DNA of 47,349 nucleotides from Scleroderma bovista (taxonomy: Eukaryota > Basidiomycota > Agaricomycetes > Boletales > Sclerodermataceae), in assembly GCA_037178675.1 (NCBI GenBank), contig JAYMGJ010000494.1, positions 1-47,349 on the forward strand. The letters are read 5' to 3'. The position numbers and the translations under genes were made by a program. Positions 10,501-19,500 of this stretch are shown in pieces (the first letter of the stretch is position 1; the number at the start of each line of letters is the position of its first letter). A model generated the notes under the pieces. That model was not told where the DNA came from, searched no databases, and was given only the letters and a program-made list of their open reading frames with translations.

Positions 10501-11242
10501 CAACTACCAGCAGGACAACTGGGCGGACTTACTCCCATTAGCAGAGTTTGCATACAACAACGCACCTAGTGCTACCACCGGAGTCTCTCCGTTCTTCGCT
10601 AACAAGGGCTACCACCCTAACATCTCTGTCTACCCAGAACGCGACATGACCTCTGCCAGGGCTCGTGACTACGCAGTCAACCTTGAGTCGCTGCACCAAT
10701 ACCTTCGAGAAGAAATGGCCAATGCGCAACTTCGCTACCAAGGTCCGGCTGATGCCAAACGTACTCCGGCACCGGACTTCAAGGTTGGCGACCAAGTGTA
10801 CGTGAAAGCCAAATACTTCCGGTCAACACGACCATCCAAAAAGCTATCAGAGAAGAACCTGGGGCCCTACACTATCATCATGCAAGTAGGCTCCCTCTCT
10901 TTTACTCTCCGTCTTCCAGATTCCATGCGCGCAGTTCACCCTGTCTTCCATGTCTCCCAACTCGAACTGGCCACACCCAACACCATACCGGACCGGATAC
11001 AACCTCCTCCGCCACCGGTCGAAGTTGAACCGGAGTTCGAGATCTCTGAGATCCTCGACTCCAAGGTTGATCGTCGACGCAGATCGTGCAAGCTATTGTA
11101 CCTGGTGCGTTGGTCCGGTTACGAAGGAACTGATGAAGAAACATCATGGCTTCTCGCCACTGAACTTGGCAACGCTACGGAACTCTTAGAAGATTACCAT
11201 GTCCGGTACCCGGACAAACCGGGACCACTTGCGTCCATGTAG
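7502..11242 (+). CDS. pol: Chromovirus Pol: protease, RT, RNase H, integrase, chromodomain
   Basis: The frame is open from 7502, overlapping gag by 34 bp; the first ATG is at 7640 (1200 residues from there). Numbering from that ATG, the aspartic protease motif is DSG (D19-G21). The reverse transcriptase has YLDD (Y396-D399) preceded by VDFRGLNK and MPFGLTNAP. RNase H starts at VETDAS (D545). The integrase has an HHCC zinc finger (about 772-820) and a catalytic triad D844, D904, E940 with exact D-35-E spacing. A chromodomain sits at about 1131-1185 (YLVRWSGYEGTDEETSW). There are no stops or frameshifts. Expression is expected through the frameshift at 7523-7529. The order PR-RT-RH-IN-chromodomain defines a chromovirus. 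Confidence 0.96.
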   Translation, partial: LGCQLRVKKRVSSSRPSAQPASCVDSGSAPKEARLNASALFDPNSLMPYVSLLSHDIPKIRALVDSGSTHCFVDLQFAHKNNLTSYSISPVQLRLFDGTSNYVITQAINLSVQFPASGDVTPMTFYLAPLDSECLIVLGHNWLTRYNPLIDWVLSSLTFRTLAGSLPAPPSTPSPVLPGNSDSGLSGQSTPGLVPSVDTPVCNPPLISLINAATFVRACSLEGSTKYQLQLCPADSAKARSSSISTPLDLDIVPPEYRNYVDVFSKAKASELPPHRDYDLKIELEEGTSPPLGTLYSLSLVELSALRTFIDENLTTGFIRPTASSHAAPVLFVKKKDGSLRLCVDFRGLNKITKKDRYPLPLISDLLDSPSRAKIYSKIDLRHTYHLVRIALGDEWKTAFRTRYGSYEWLVMPFGLTNAPAAFQRFVNTIFADMLDVCVIVYLDDILIYSEDMESHQQHVREVLRRLWLHGLFAKPEKCEFHSDSVEYLGYCLSPEGLTMSPDKIQTISDWPEPCKVKDIQSFLGFANFYCRFIFNYSDIVVPLTRLTRKDAPWVFSEDCQRAFNALKHAFTTAPILTHFIPDTPIIVETDASDYAVAGILSITCSDGEIRPVAFYSRTLTAPELNYDTHDKELLAIFEAFRNWHHYLEGSASPIDVVTDHKNLEYFSTFKVLSRRQARWSEFLSQFNLGIRFRPGKLGAKPDALTRRWDVYPKEGDSGYACVNPQNLRPVFTQEQLTNSLRATILEFPVLRRAVAIMDVETLHNDILSALPSDPIAQIHLSDSPDSRWSTDEAGFLRLDGRIYVPDLDGLRLRVLRYHHDHPLSGHFGQNRTLELIRHKYTWPGLRTFVKDYVRSCTSCARAKTPCHRPYGLLKQLPVPERPWNSISMDFIEQLPGSTGFTAILVVVDRLSKQAIFIPTHDTITSPELAKLFLLHVFSKHGVPAHVTSDRGTEFVSHFFRSLGKALNMRLHFTSGYHPEGDGQTERSNQTLEQYLRIYCNYQQDNWADLLPLAEFAYNNAPSATTGVSPFFANKGYHPNISVYPERDMTSARARDYAVNLESLHQYLREEMANAQLRYQGPADAKRTPAPDFKVGDQVYVKAKYFRSTRPSKKLSEKNLGPYTIIMQVGSLSFTLRLPDSMRAVHPVFHVSQLELATPNTIPDRIQPPPPPVEVEPEFEISEILDSKVDRRRRSCKLLYLVRWSGYEGTDEETSWLLATELGNATELLEDYHVRYPDKPGPLASM
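7523..7569 (+). promoter_or_regulatory. Predicted -1 ribosomal frameshift signal between gag and pol
   Basis: A AAA AAA (7523-7529) lies in the gag frame as X_XXY_YYZ, immediately before GAG and the TAA stop. Seven bases later a stem can form: CAGCTC (7537-7542) pairs with GAGCTG (7564-7569), continued by CCGG (7543-7546) with CCGG (7559-7562), with a single bulged C and a 12-base loop. The -1 frame is open from 7502 through to 11242. Slippery heptamer, 5-9 base spacer and stem are the standard parts of a -1 frameshift site. Its efficiency cannot be judged from sequence. Confidence 0.75.
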
Positions 11243-11406
11243 TATTACTCTCGCCTCCGTTTCCCTTATCTGTTTCTCTTGTCTGTTTCCCCTATCTGTT
11301 TCACTCTGTAATATCACTCACTCTCAAATCCAGCCACTTTTCTCTATAAACAAAAAAGTAAAACTAAATTACATTTTCTATTTACAAGGAGTCCGGACCG
11401 GACCAC

Positions 11407-12462
11407 CTACTCCGGCACACCGCTGCCAGGGTTCTCCTGCTCCTCACGGAGCCCCTGGACTTCTTGTTCGACCTCCTCCGGGTCGACCTCTGCCTCGCTG
11501 TCCTCCGACTCCTCGTCCTCGTCCCAGGGCGCTGTAAAGAAACGACACTCCTCGAGAAAGGTCTCGAGGCCAGCCGTCAGCCGCTCGTTTCCCCTCGCCA
11601 CCGAGCGAGTGGCATCTGCGACCTGGCGCATCTGCCCGGTCATCTCCTCGACGGCCCCGGTCAACCGGTCCAGTCATTCCAGGAACGGCCCAGGGTCAAA
11701 CCCAGACCGTTTCCCAGACGGCCCCGGTACTTTGACGATGTCGTCGTCGTCGGCAACCTTCGCCGCCGTCTTCTTCTTCTTGCGCTTCTCGCCTCCTCGC
11801 GGTGACGTCGCCGCCTCCTTCTCCTTCGCTTTGCCCTTCCCCTTATCCCCTACCGGACCCGGACCACCCACCTCCGGCCACTCACACTTCTCCTTGAGGC
11901 CGGCGCACTTCATGCATGCGCGCTGCTTGGGTTTTTCCGGGTCTCGTTCGCACTTGGCCTTGTGCCTCGCACAGCGAATGCACCTGCCAAAAAAATTAAT
12001 AAAGTAACAAGGGAATATAATTTAAAAGAATACTTACCAGACATTGTCGCTCCGGTCTTCACTCGGACCCGCCTCCGGTTCCTCCCTTGCCCGTTTCTTC
12101 GACGCCTCCTGCGCCATCGCTCTCTGCCTCGCAGCGACCTCTGCAGCCCTCCGTTGCACCTCCACCCTGTCCTTCTCCGCCTGCTCCCGCACTTGGCGTT
12201 CCGCCTCCGCCTTCGCTCTCTCCGCCTCCTCTCGTGCTCTCGCCTCCGCCTCCTCAGGTGCTCGTCTCTCCGCCTCCTCCCTACGTTGCCTCTCCTCCCT
12301 CTTCACTTGCTTGCGACGATGGCGCTCCTTCGCTTTGGCGTCGAGAACGTCGGGTTCGTCCTCGCTACCGGACTGTAACTCCGGTGTCGAGGCCTTCGTC
12401 CAATCCCTGGACTCGGTGGCAACGGGGGCAACGGGGCTGGTGGACTTAGCAGTGGCCGACAT
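11407..12462 (-). CDS. Opposite-strand zinc-cluster/coiled-coil gene inside the chromovirus
   Basis: Exon 1 is 12462-12038, the intron 12037-11984 (GTAAGT...GGCAG, 54 bp) and exon 2 11983-11407; together they make 334 codons. Residues 1-60 are Ser/Thr- and acid-rich. About 60-130 is a long Glu/Arg/Ala helix, probably a coiled coil. The splice joins W142 to a cluster C143-X2-C146-X6-C153-X11-C165-X2-C168-X6-C175, the spacing of fungal Zn(II)2Cys6 DNA-binding clusters. A Lys-rich nuclear-signal-like stretch, a DRL..AVEEM helix and an acidic tail follow. A TGA at codon 245 (11676-11674) interrupts exon 2, but the frame and its similarity to the old copy continue beyond it. The stop may be a lesion or the true end. 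The function is unknown; a regulatory DNA-binding role is inferred. Confidence 0.75.
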
Positions 12463-12614
12463 GTTAGGATCGCGGAAAGAAAACTGGGGGTAACAAGCAA
12501 AACCGGTCTGATCTTTATAGATCCATAATTCGTACTCAGACAACACTCCGGGACTCCGCATTGTTCTAGGCGACCACACAACAGCCTCATTGGGGCCTCA
12601 TGGGTTCGGCCCCT

Positions 12615-12624
12615 AAAAGGGGGA
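12615..12624 (+). other. Polypurine tract of the chromovirus
   Basis: AAAAGGGGGA ends three bases before the TGTTAC start of the 3' LTR at 12628. Its position and purine run fit the primer for plus-strand DNA synthesis. Confidence 0.85.
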
Positions 12625-12627
12625 TAC

Positions 12628-13259
12628 TGTTACGACCATGCCCAACTCCGGGCCTTATCCGGTCACTCCGGTCGCGTCACAGCTCCACAGCTCAACTCCG
12701 GTCGCTCAACACCTACTCCGGTCACGCTCGCGCAGATATGCCTCCGTTAAGTACGACCCTTGGACTATCCTCTATTCGCTCGTTACCACACCTCGCCGTT
12801 TACCCTGCCTTGACGTGAGTTCTCCGTGAACTCGATATATCCTATACCTTGTAGCATTTTCACCGGACCTGATTTATTTTACCCGGTCCTGACTTTATTT
12901 TCACCGGACCTGACCTAGTCCTAACTCCGGTCATCCCTTGTCCGCTATTAGGTTGTTTACTTGTCACCGTATGTACTCGACCCTAGTTTCTACTTAGTAT
13001 AAGTACCCTCTAGTTTACCTTGTATACCTCAGTCTGAAATCATCTAAGTCACTACTCCTGATCCTCTGTCCGTCTCCGTCTCTATCTCCGTCTGACTGGA
13101 ACCTACGCAAGGGATCAACGCTCGCCGTCCTTGTCGTTGAATCCAAACGGTCGCAACTCCGGCCCGGGCTAACCTCTGCCCAAACCTCTGACCTCCCCTC
13201 TCGTCCGCTTTCGTCCGGACTTGACCGGACCCCCTACCGGAGTAGACCCAGACTTGACA
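12628..13259 (+). repeat. 3' LTR of the young chromovirus
   Basis: This 632-bp copy of 5397-6028 starts TGTTAC and ends TTGACA. It is followed by GTGAT, the right-hand target duplication. The near-identity of the two LTRs points to a recent insertion. Confidence 0.97.
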
Positions 13260-13654
13260 GTGATAGCCAGAAGTGTAGGCCCATGTCGAGTGCCTTTCCG
13301 AGTGACCGGAAGAAGTGGGATATGAACTCAGTACCTCGGTCATAGGTGACATAGGTGGGGACTCCGTGCTTGGAGAACATGTGGAGTAGGAATAGTTTCA
13401 CGAGTTCTGGGCTGGTGATGGTATCATGAGTTGAGATAAAGATGGATTGCTTTGAAAGCCGGTCTATGATGACTAGGATGGCTGTGAAGCCAGAAGATGT
13501 GGGGAGTTGCTCTATAAAATCCATGGAGATGGAATTCCAGGGCTTCTTCGGGATGGGGAGCTGTTTAAGCAACCCATAGGGGTGGTGGCATGGTGCTTTA
13601 GCTTGGGCACAGGTTGTGCAGGTCCAGACATAGTTTGTAATGAATGACCAGAGG
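13260..13654 (-). pseudogene. pol: Old chromovirus pol, integrase core part
   Basis: The minus-strand frame runs from YVWTCTTCAQAKAPC (end of the integrase zinc finger) through SMDFIEQLP, IIDRLSKQ and HGVPTYVTYDRGTEF to LHF. It then stops at the GTGAT duplication of the young element and resumes at 5396. The first two integrase catalytic aspartates are still present. Beside the junction the old copy has lost a few bases compared with the young one (HF..WLSP against HFTSGYHP), showing decay independent of the insertion. The other end abuts the solo LTR at 13655 through an AGAGG/GGAGG imperfect duplication. Confidence 0.9.
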
Positions 13655-14842
13655 TGTCATATCCATACTTTTCCCAGTCACAACTCCGGATCTAGTCTGG
13701 CCATCTCCAGCTCAACTCTGGTCACTACATCCATCTCCACCTTAGGACTGACCCCTGTCGTCCTGCAGACAGATCTGCAGTCTAACTCCACTGTCTCAGA
13801 CCTGTACCTACCACTAGTCGCTACTCCAGTTTCAGTCCGGCCACTCCCTTAGCCTTGTCTGCAATGTAGCCCAACTCCAGATAGTATATTCAACTCTGGC
13901 TCAGTTCTGCTCCTGCTCCTGCTCCGCTTCCTCTGTCAGGTCACCAATGGCTTAGGACATTTCTATGTCCAACTCCAGACCTTCCTCCGGCTACTCTGCC
14001 CTTCCTCCACCTGCACACTCCCTTCACTCTTACACTCCCTCCACTCTTGCACTTCCTCCTGTCCTGCACTTCCTCTGGTCCCACTTCCTCTGGTCCTGGA
14101 CATCGCTCCAGACTTAACATTAGTTAAGTCCACCTCTGACCCTTACCTGTCCTCTTCCGACCTAGTTTCCTTTACTTCACTGTCCCTGCTTTTCCTCCAT
14201 CATCCCTGTAATGCTAGTTCCCTGTTTCTGCTTCTGCTCTGGTTTATTTTCTTGTACCTGGTTTATTTTCCTGTCTGCTTCTGCTCCATCCCTTGTCCCA
14301 ACTAAGGTGTTTACTTGTCACCGTATATACTCACCTCTAGTCTCCTTACTATATAAACTACCATACTCTGGCCTAGTAGATCCTTAGATCAAATCTCGAC
14401 TAAGATACTCCTCAGTCTGTACTACCCCATGCTCTCCTAATCTCATCCTGTTCTCCTGAACTCCGGCCAACTCCAGTCTCCATCCTATCTCGTCCCCTTG
14501 GTCCTATGCTTGATCCTAGCAAGTCTCCTACTCACACAAGGGCAAAAGCCACCTCTGTCCCAGACTCAACACTAGACCTCTTAGGACTTATCCCACCTCT
14601 GGGATGTTCTTTGCTCCGGACAAGCTGTGCTCAACTCCGGACTACTTTCCTGTGGTCTGGACTTACTCCGCAAAACCCGGACTTACTCCCAGTGCTCCTC
14701 TAGTGCCCAGACTTCATTTGTATGACCCGGACTTGACTCTCCACACTAACTAGCACCTACTAGTGTCTGGACTTACCTCCTCATTAGTCCCCTGCAACCC
14801 TGGACCTTCTAGTAAGATCGTTGAGGAGAACCAGTCTTGACA
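13655..14842 (+). repeat. Solo LTR, family B, inserted in old pol
   Basis: This 1188-bp repeat has TGTCAT...TTGACA ends. Near-matching 5-bp flanks, AGAGG (13650-13654) and GGAGG (14843-14847), mark the insertion. A TATA box (ACTATATAAAC, near 14350) shows plus orientation. It is distantly related to the chromovirus LTR (shared GTCACCGTAT.TACTC and CTCAGTCTG segments), but longer and CpG-decayed (CTGG/CCAG where the young LTR has CCGG). No internal retroelement sequence is present, so it looks like a solo LTR. Another partial copy lies at 23888-24817 in the opposite orientation. Confidence 0.85.
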
Positions 14843-14966
14843 GGAGGCCTGGCCAGGCATAGTCGCGATGGATGAGCTCCAGGGTGCGATTCTGTCCAAA
14901 GTGCCCAGAGGTGGGGTGGTCGTGCTTATACTGGAGAACTCTGAGATGAAGGTCCTTTGAGTCTGG
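14843..14966 (-). pseudogene. pol: Old chromovirus pol, integrase zinc-finger part
   Basis: A short minus-strand piece reads SKDLHLRVLQYKHDHP, then SGHFGQNRTLELI and YAWPGL. This is the HH half of the integrase HHCC finger and matches the young pol around residues 765-800. It is wedged between the Copia element (TCTGG duplication at 14962-14966) and the family B solo LTR. Its CC half continues at 13654. Confidence 0.9.
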
Positions 14967-15254
14967 TGTTGAAGTCACACGTGCACCCGGCGTAAACCGT
15001 CGACGAAGTGCGCGCAAGACTGCGACCCATATTAGTGTAGACTTAGTAATAGTCCTCTTTAGAGTAGATGTTACATGTCACACGTCACGTGTCACAGTCA
15101 CGCGTCACACTATTTGTTGTATATAAACAGCGTCCACCGCTTATATAATATAACAGCTCTTAACCAGCTACTGCTACCATCTCTGGCTGTGCACTCCACC
15201 CAACAGGTGAGTTGGAGTAGCAGTTCCTCTACGTATATAGGTATTGCTTCAACA
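14967..15254 (+). repeat. 5' LTR of the Copia element
   Basis: The 288-bp LTR has TGTTGAAGTC...CTTCAACA ends, so its terminal TGTTGAAG and CTTCAACA form a short inverted repeat. It carries a GTCAC repeat cluster, a TATA box and a strong splice-donor-like CAG|GTGAGT at 15204-15212. Confidence 0.96.
15077..15127 (+). promoter_or_regulatory. Copia LTR promoter: five GTCAC repeats and TATA box
   Basis: GTCAC occurs at 15077, 15084, 15091, 15097 and 15104 (spacing 7, 7, 6, 7), including a GTCACGTG palindromic core. It is followed by TATATAAA at 15120-15127. The layout suggests an array of sites for a bZIP or bHLH-type activator next to the core promoter. The same array is intact in the 3' LTR. 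Confidence 0.6.
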
Positions 15255-15266
15255 GGTTATGAGCCC
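15255..15266 (+). other. Copia primer-binding site (initiator tRNA-Met internal half)
   Basis: GGTTATGAGCCC begins immediately after the LTR. It is the complement of GGGCTCATAACC, the anticodon arm of fungal initiator tRNA-Met with its CAT anticodon, and does not match a tRNA 3' end. Drosophila copia is known to use a half-tRNA-iMet cleaved in the anticodon region, and the same primer type is inferred here. Confidence 0.75.
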
Positions 15267-15344
15267 CGTGAGCGCACTGTGTGCAGCAATGCACCAGGCA
15301 GCACTCCAGCTCCCTGAGCGTCGCTTTAACTAGCTTGACGCTGT

Positions 15345-15490
15345 GGACCACAGTGAGCTCCTAGCTGAGCCCCTGCACAGCCACAAGGCGAAGTCGGTTG
15401 ACGACTTGCGCCAGACAGTGAGCTCCTAGTTGAGCACCTGTACTGCCACAGGCGAAGTTCGTCGATGACTTGTGCCAACCATGGCGAACA
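15345..15490 (+). repeat. Tandem repeat in Copia leader
   Basis: Two to three imperfect copies of a roughly 65-75 bp unit (CAGTGAGCTCCTAGCTGAGC ... GGCGAAGTCGGTTGACGACTTG) occupy the untranslated leader between the primer-binding site and gag. The repeated GGCGAAGT and GACGACTTG arms could form hairpins. A packaging or dimerisation role is possible but unproven. Confidence 0.6.
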
Positions 15491-15637
15491 TCGTCAACGA
15501 CTTGTGCTGGCATGACCTAGTCATGAGTTAGCTGTTGACAGAAGTGCTTTCACTAGCACTCAGGTGTTTCTTCTTTTCTTGATTGTCCGTTGTCGCATCC
15601 ACTTGCTGACTCCATTGACTCCCAACAGAACATCACC

Positions 15638-16594
15638 ATGTCCAGCGCTCTCGACAAGATGGTTCCCGTGTTCACTGGCTCCAACTGGCAGCAGTGGCAC
15701 ACCTCTATGCAGGCCTACCTCCAGGCACAAGGCCAATGGTACATTTATTCGACGACGCAACCCGCTGCCGGTCACGATGACCGAAAAGAGTGGGACGACA
15801 ACACCGAGAGGGCACTCGGAAATATCACCTTGCGCCTCGCCCCCTCTATCCAGGTCGCCGTCTCAAATCTTGACAACGTTAAGGACGTCTGGGACCACCT
15901 AAAGAAAAACTTCGGCACCCCCAGTATCGGCTCTGCCTATGCCGAGCTTAGCAAGCTCCTGGCGACTACCATTCCCGCTGGCTCCCATCCCGCTCCGGCT
16001 ATCACCAAGGTGCTTAGCCATTTCGCTTATCTCAAAGATGCCGGCTTCGAGTTTCCTGCCCCCATGCAGGCAATGATCATCCTCTGCAAGCTCCCTCCTA
16101 CTATGGAGGTTGTAGCTCAAATTCTTAGCCAGACGTCGCCTGACGAGATCAAAAACCTCAAGCCTGACGGGATTGTCAAAGCCGCCACGCTCTCCTTTGA
16201 GCAGAAAGGCACCTCTTCGCGCGCCAGTGGTAAGGGCCCCCAGGCCAACAAGCTTAGCACTGTGAAGCACAAGCCAGCTGACCCAAAGTTCGCCCAGCAG
16301 CAGCAGCAGCCCCAGAGGCAGCAGCAGCAGCAAGGCGGGTCCAACGGCGGTACGAGTGGAAATGCTCCTGCCCAAGGACAAGGAGGCCGCACACGCCGTG
16401 GTGGCAAGAAGGCTCGCGCTCGCCACGAGAACGCCCAACAGGCCGCCTTTGCCACATATGTCCACTACGATGGACCAGAGCCCACTGTCGACCCTCGTGC
16501 CCTGGCTCACACTCCCGGTGCTGCCCACTATGGCCCCCCCGCATTCGATAATACTATTTTGCTGGCATTGGCACGGTATTACTCCGGTGCCTAG
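15638..16594 (+). CDS. gag: Copia Gag, lacking a zinc knuckle
   Basis: From the ATG at 15638 the frame encodes 318 residues; upstream extension needs a TTG start. The N-terminal half is the UBN2/copia-type gag domain, with the typical FTGSNWQQWHTSMQAYLQ, DVWDHLKKNFG and LPPTMEVV patterns. A Gln-rich run (about 225-245) and an Arg/Gly/Lys-rich stretch follow, probably for RNA binding in place of a CCHC knuckle, which I do not find. The last 15 or so residues are probably not native: the pol frame opens at 16552, so gag runs across a deletion junction and ends in a pol-derived frame. Confidence 0.9.
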   Translation: MSSALDKMVPVFTGSNWQQWHTSMQAYLQAQGQWYIYSTTQPAAGHDDRKEWDDNTERALGNITLRLAPSIQVAVSNLDNVKDVWDHLKKNFGTPSIGSAYAELSKLLATTIPAGSHPAPAITKVLSHFAYLKDAGFEFPAPMQAMIILCKLPPTMEVVAQILSQTSPDEIKNLKPDGIVKAATLSFEQKGTSSRASGKGPQANKLSTVKHKPADPKFAQQQQQPQRQQQQQGGSNGGTSGNAPAQGQGGRTRRGGKKARARHENAQQAAFATYVHYDGPEPTVDPRALAHTPGAAHYGPPAFDNTILLALARYYSGA

Positions 16595-19500
16595 ACCACA
16601 ACTCAGGGGATGAGAAAGTTATCACACTCACCCAAGTGCTCCATATGCCAGGCGCTACTGCACGGCTCATTTCTATGGGCGAAATGCTCCAGCGTAACTA
16701 CAAAGTCACTGGCGATAAGCGAGGCATTAGCCTCACTCATAAAGCTGAACGCCTATGGTTTGGGCCAGACCCAGAAGACGATCGCAACGTCATTTTCGGG
16801 ATTAGATCTATCCCAATAATTAGATCTAACTACATCGCCTCCGTGAGCAAAGTCGATTACGACATTATGCACCGGAGATTTGGGCACCCCTCGAAGAAAG
16901 TACTCCGACGCGCGCAAAAGCATACGCAGCACTTTCCGGAGATTCACTTTCCAACTGAGGACTGTGTTTGCCCTGGATGTGCTCTTGGCAAGATGCCCAA
17001 TCGAGCTTTCCCAGAGAACGAAAGACGTGCTTCTAAGCCCTTCGAGCTAGTGCACTCTGATCTCAAATCCTTCCCGGTTACGTCGTACCGGAAGTTTAAA
17101 TATGTCATTACCTTCTATGACGACTACACTTCTCACGCCTGGACTATGCCTCTTCGCTCCAAAGCTGCAGCGATTACGGCTGCCAAAGATTTCCTCGAAA
17201 TGGTGTGAGTCCAACATGATACGCACGTTGTTGGATGGATGTCCGATGCCGGCGGAGAGTATAAATCTGATCTATTTGATCGAGCACTCCTTGAGAAAGG
17301 AATTAAAATATACCAAAGTGCTCCAAGAACCCCCATGCAGAATGGTCGCGCCGAGCGTCTAGGGCGCACTCTCATGGATAAAGCTGAGTCTATGCGGCAT
17401 CAAGCCTGCATTCCTGACTCCTGGTGGGAATTTGCGTTCGCTCACGCAACTCACCTTTACAACCATACTCCAGTAGCTCGCCTGAGATGGCGCACCCCCC
17501 ATGAAATGCTTAAGGGGGAGATGCCTAACATCGACCACCTCCGTGTATTTGGCTGTGGAGCCTTTGTCTACCTCCCAGCCTCGGCTAGAGTGAATAAGAT
17601 GGCTCCCAAGTCGGAGCTTATGACCTATGTCGGTGTTGCCCCTGGCAATGAGCGCAATTTTTTGTTTATGCGCTCCACCAATGCAGTGTTCACTGCTGCT
17701 CACGCCGTCTTTGACGAGCATCATTTCCCTCGCTGCCCCAAAAACAGGTGCGAACCTCTCGAGAACCCTTTCGGAAGGGCAAATCCGAAACCAGCCACTG
17801 ATCGACCAGGGAATCCCCCTGATGATACCGACAGTGATGACAATGTGGAACACGACCATGGCTACCCACATCCCCAAGCGCAGGATGACGATCCAAAGCG
17901 CGAGGACCCTGAGGCTCCTGAGGAAGAGCCTAATCAAATAAATCCTCCCCGTATGCCATCTCCAGTGCCTCCACCAGCACCGAGAACACCTTCACCGGCG
18001 AGAAATCCGCCACCTCCGGCACCGCAGCGCCCTGGCCGAGCTGAACGCTGCCAGAATGCGCCGCGACCTCCTGCAGTTAATATACCTGCCCACCCCCAAC
18101 GTGAACGTAGAGCGCCATTGCGCCCTGGCAACGTGTATGGTGAGCAGCGACATCCCGTCGAGCAACTCCGGGATATCGAAAGTGCCTCTCGATGGCGAGA
18201 AACTGTGGGTGAGGTCCCTAGACCCCCACAACCGGACACACCAGACCATGTTCCTGGTGGTTTCCCCGACACCTCTGCAACGCCCAGTGAGGAAGATGTG
18301 CAAAAGATGTGCGAGGAAGGGGGAGCAAACCTAGTCCGTTATCTGATGGGCAAAGCCCTCGAAACCTGCGACCCTCAATATGAGAGCGTCCGCAACTGGT
18401 CCTACAAGGACATCGCTCGCTTACCCCAAGCTGAGCAGAAACTCTGGCAACTTGCTTGCCAAGAAGAGCTCGACGTGCTGCGAAAGCGCAAAGTCTTTGA
18501 GCTAGTAGACCGTCCCCGAGACCAGAAGGTCATTAAGAATCGATGGGTCTTCGACGTAAAGTCGGATGGCCGCAAGAAAGCCCGCTTAGTAGCGAAAGGC
18601 TTCTCCCAGGTCGAGGGATTAGATTTCGACCAGGTCTTCTCACCAGTCGTGCGCTTTGAAACAGTGCGCCTCATGCTTGCGCTTGCCGCACTTGAAAACT
18701 GGTATATCACTGGACTCGACGTTCGGAGCGCCTACTTGTATGGCAAGCTCGACGAAGAGATCTACATGGAACAACCTGAAGGGTTTGCAGTTCCCGGGCA
18801 AGAGCGCAAAGTGCTCCGCCTCTGGCGTGCCCTCTATGGCCTCAAACAGGCTGGCCTAGCTTGGTGGCGCACACTCGATGAGTCTCTCAAAGAGCTCGGG
18901 TTTGAGCGCCTTAAGTCTGAAGCAGGCATCTTCTTCTATAAGAAGAAAGGCACCAACATCGTCATTGGTATTATCTACATTGACGACGCACTATTCTGCG
19001 GCCCTAACAAGGCTGTTGTTGATGCCATCAAAGCGCAGTTCATGCGCAAATGGGAGTGCAGAGACCTTGGAGAACCTAAGGAGTTCCTCCGCATGCGAAT
19101 CACTCGCAAGGGTCGCGCTATCCACTTGGACCAATGCGCGTACCTCCAAAAGGTCATCGAATGCTGCGGCATGCTCAATGCAAAGTCTGCAAGCACCCCA
19201 CTGCCGGCTGGCTACTATGCCGCCAAGAATACAGAGCCTGTTGATGCGGAACTCCGCTCCCGTTTCCAGACGGTTATTGGGTCCCTTCTGTACCTTATGT
19301 TAGGCACTAGGCCTGACATTGCCTTTGCAGTCACCCATCTCTTGTGCCATGCCGCGAACCCATCTCAGGACCACCTAAGCAAAGTGCTGTATATCTGTCG
19401 CTACTTGATTGGTACACCTAATTACTCCCTAGCGTACAATGGTGGATCCGGTGCTGGCCTGATTGCATGCACGGACTCAGATTGGGGATCAGATCCTATC

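Larger units (their letters stand above)
5397..13259 (+). mobile_element. Young full-length Ty3/Gypsy chromovirus
   Basis: The element is bounded by two 632-bp LTRs that differ at about four positions by eye. It is flanked by a perfect 5-bp duplication, GTGAT, at 5392-5396 and 13260-13264. Internally it carries gag (6096-7535), a pol ORF in the -1 frame (to 11242) ending in a chromodomain, an opposite-strand spliced gene (11407-12462) and a polypurine tract. Both gag and pol are uninterrupted, so the copy may still be active or was until recently. The target was the integrase region of an older relative in the opposite orientation. Chromodomain integrases are known to steer insertion into silent chromatin, which fits this nested site. 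Confidence 0.97.
15207..15628 (+). other. Possible leader intron of the Copia transcript
   Basis: CAG|GTGAGT at 15207 in the LTR and CCCAACAG|AAC at 15628, ten bases before the gag ATG, would define a 422-bp intron. A pyrimidine-rich stretch and a CTGAC branch-like site lie before the acceptor. Splicing would remove the primer-binding site and leader and give a non-replicating gag mRNA. This is inference from splice motifs only. Confidence 0.3.
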
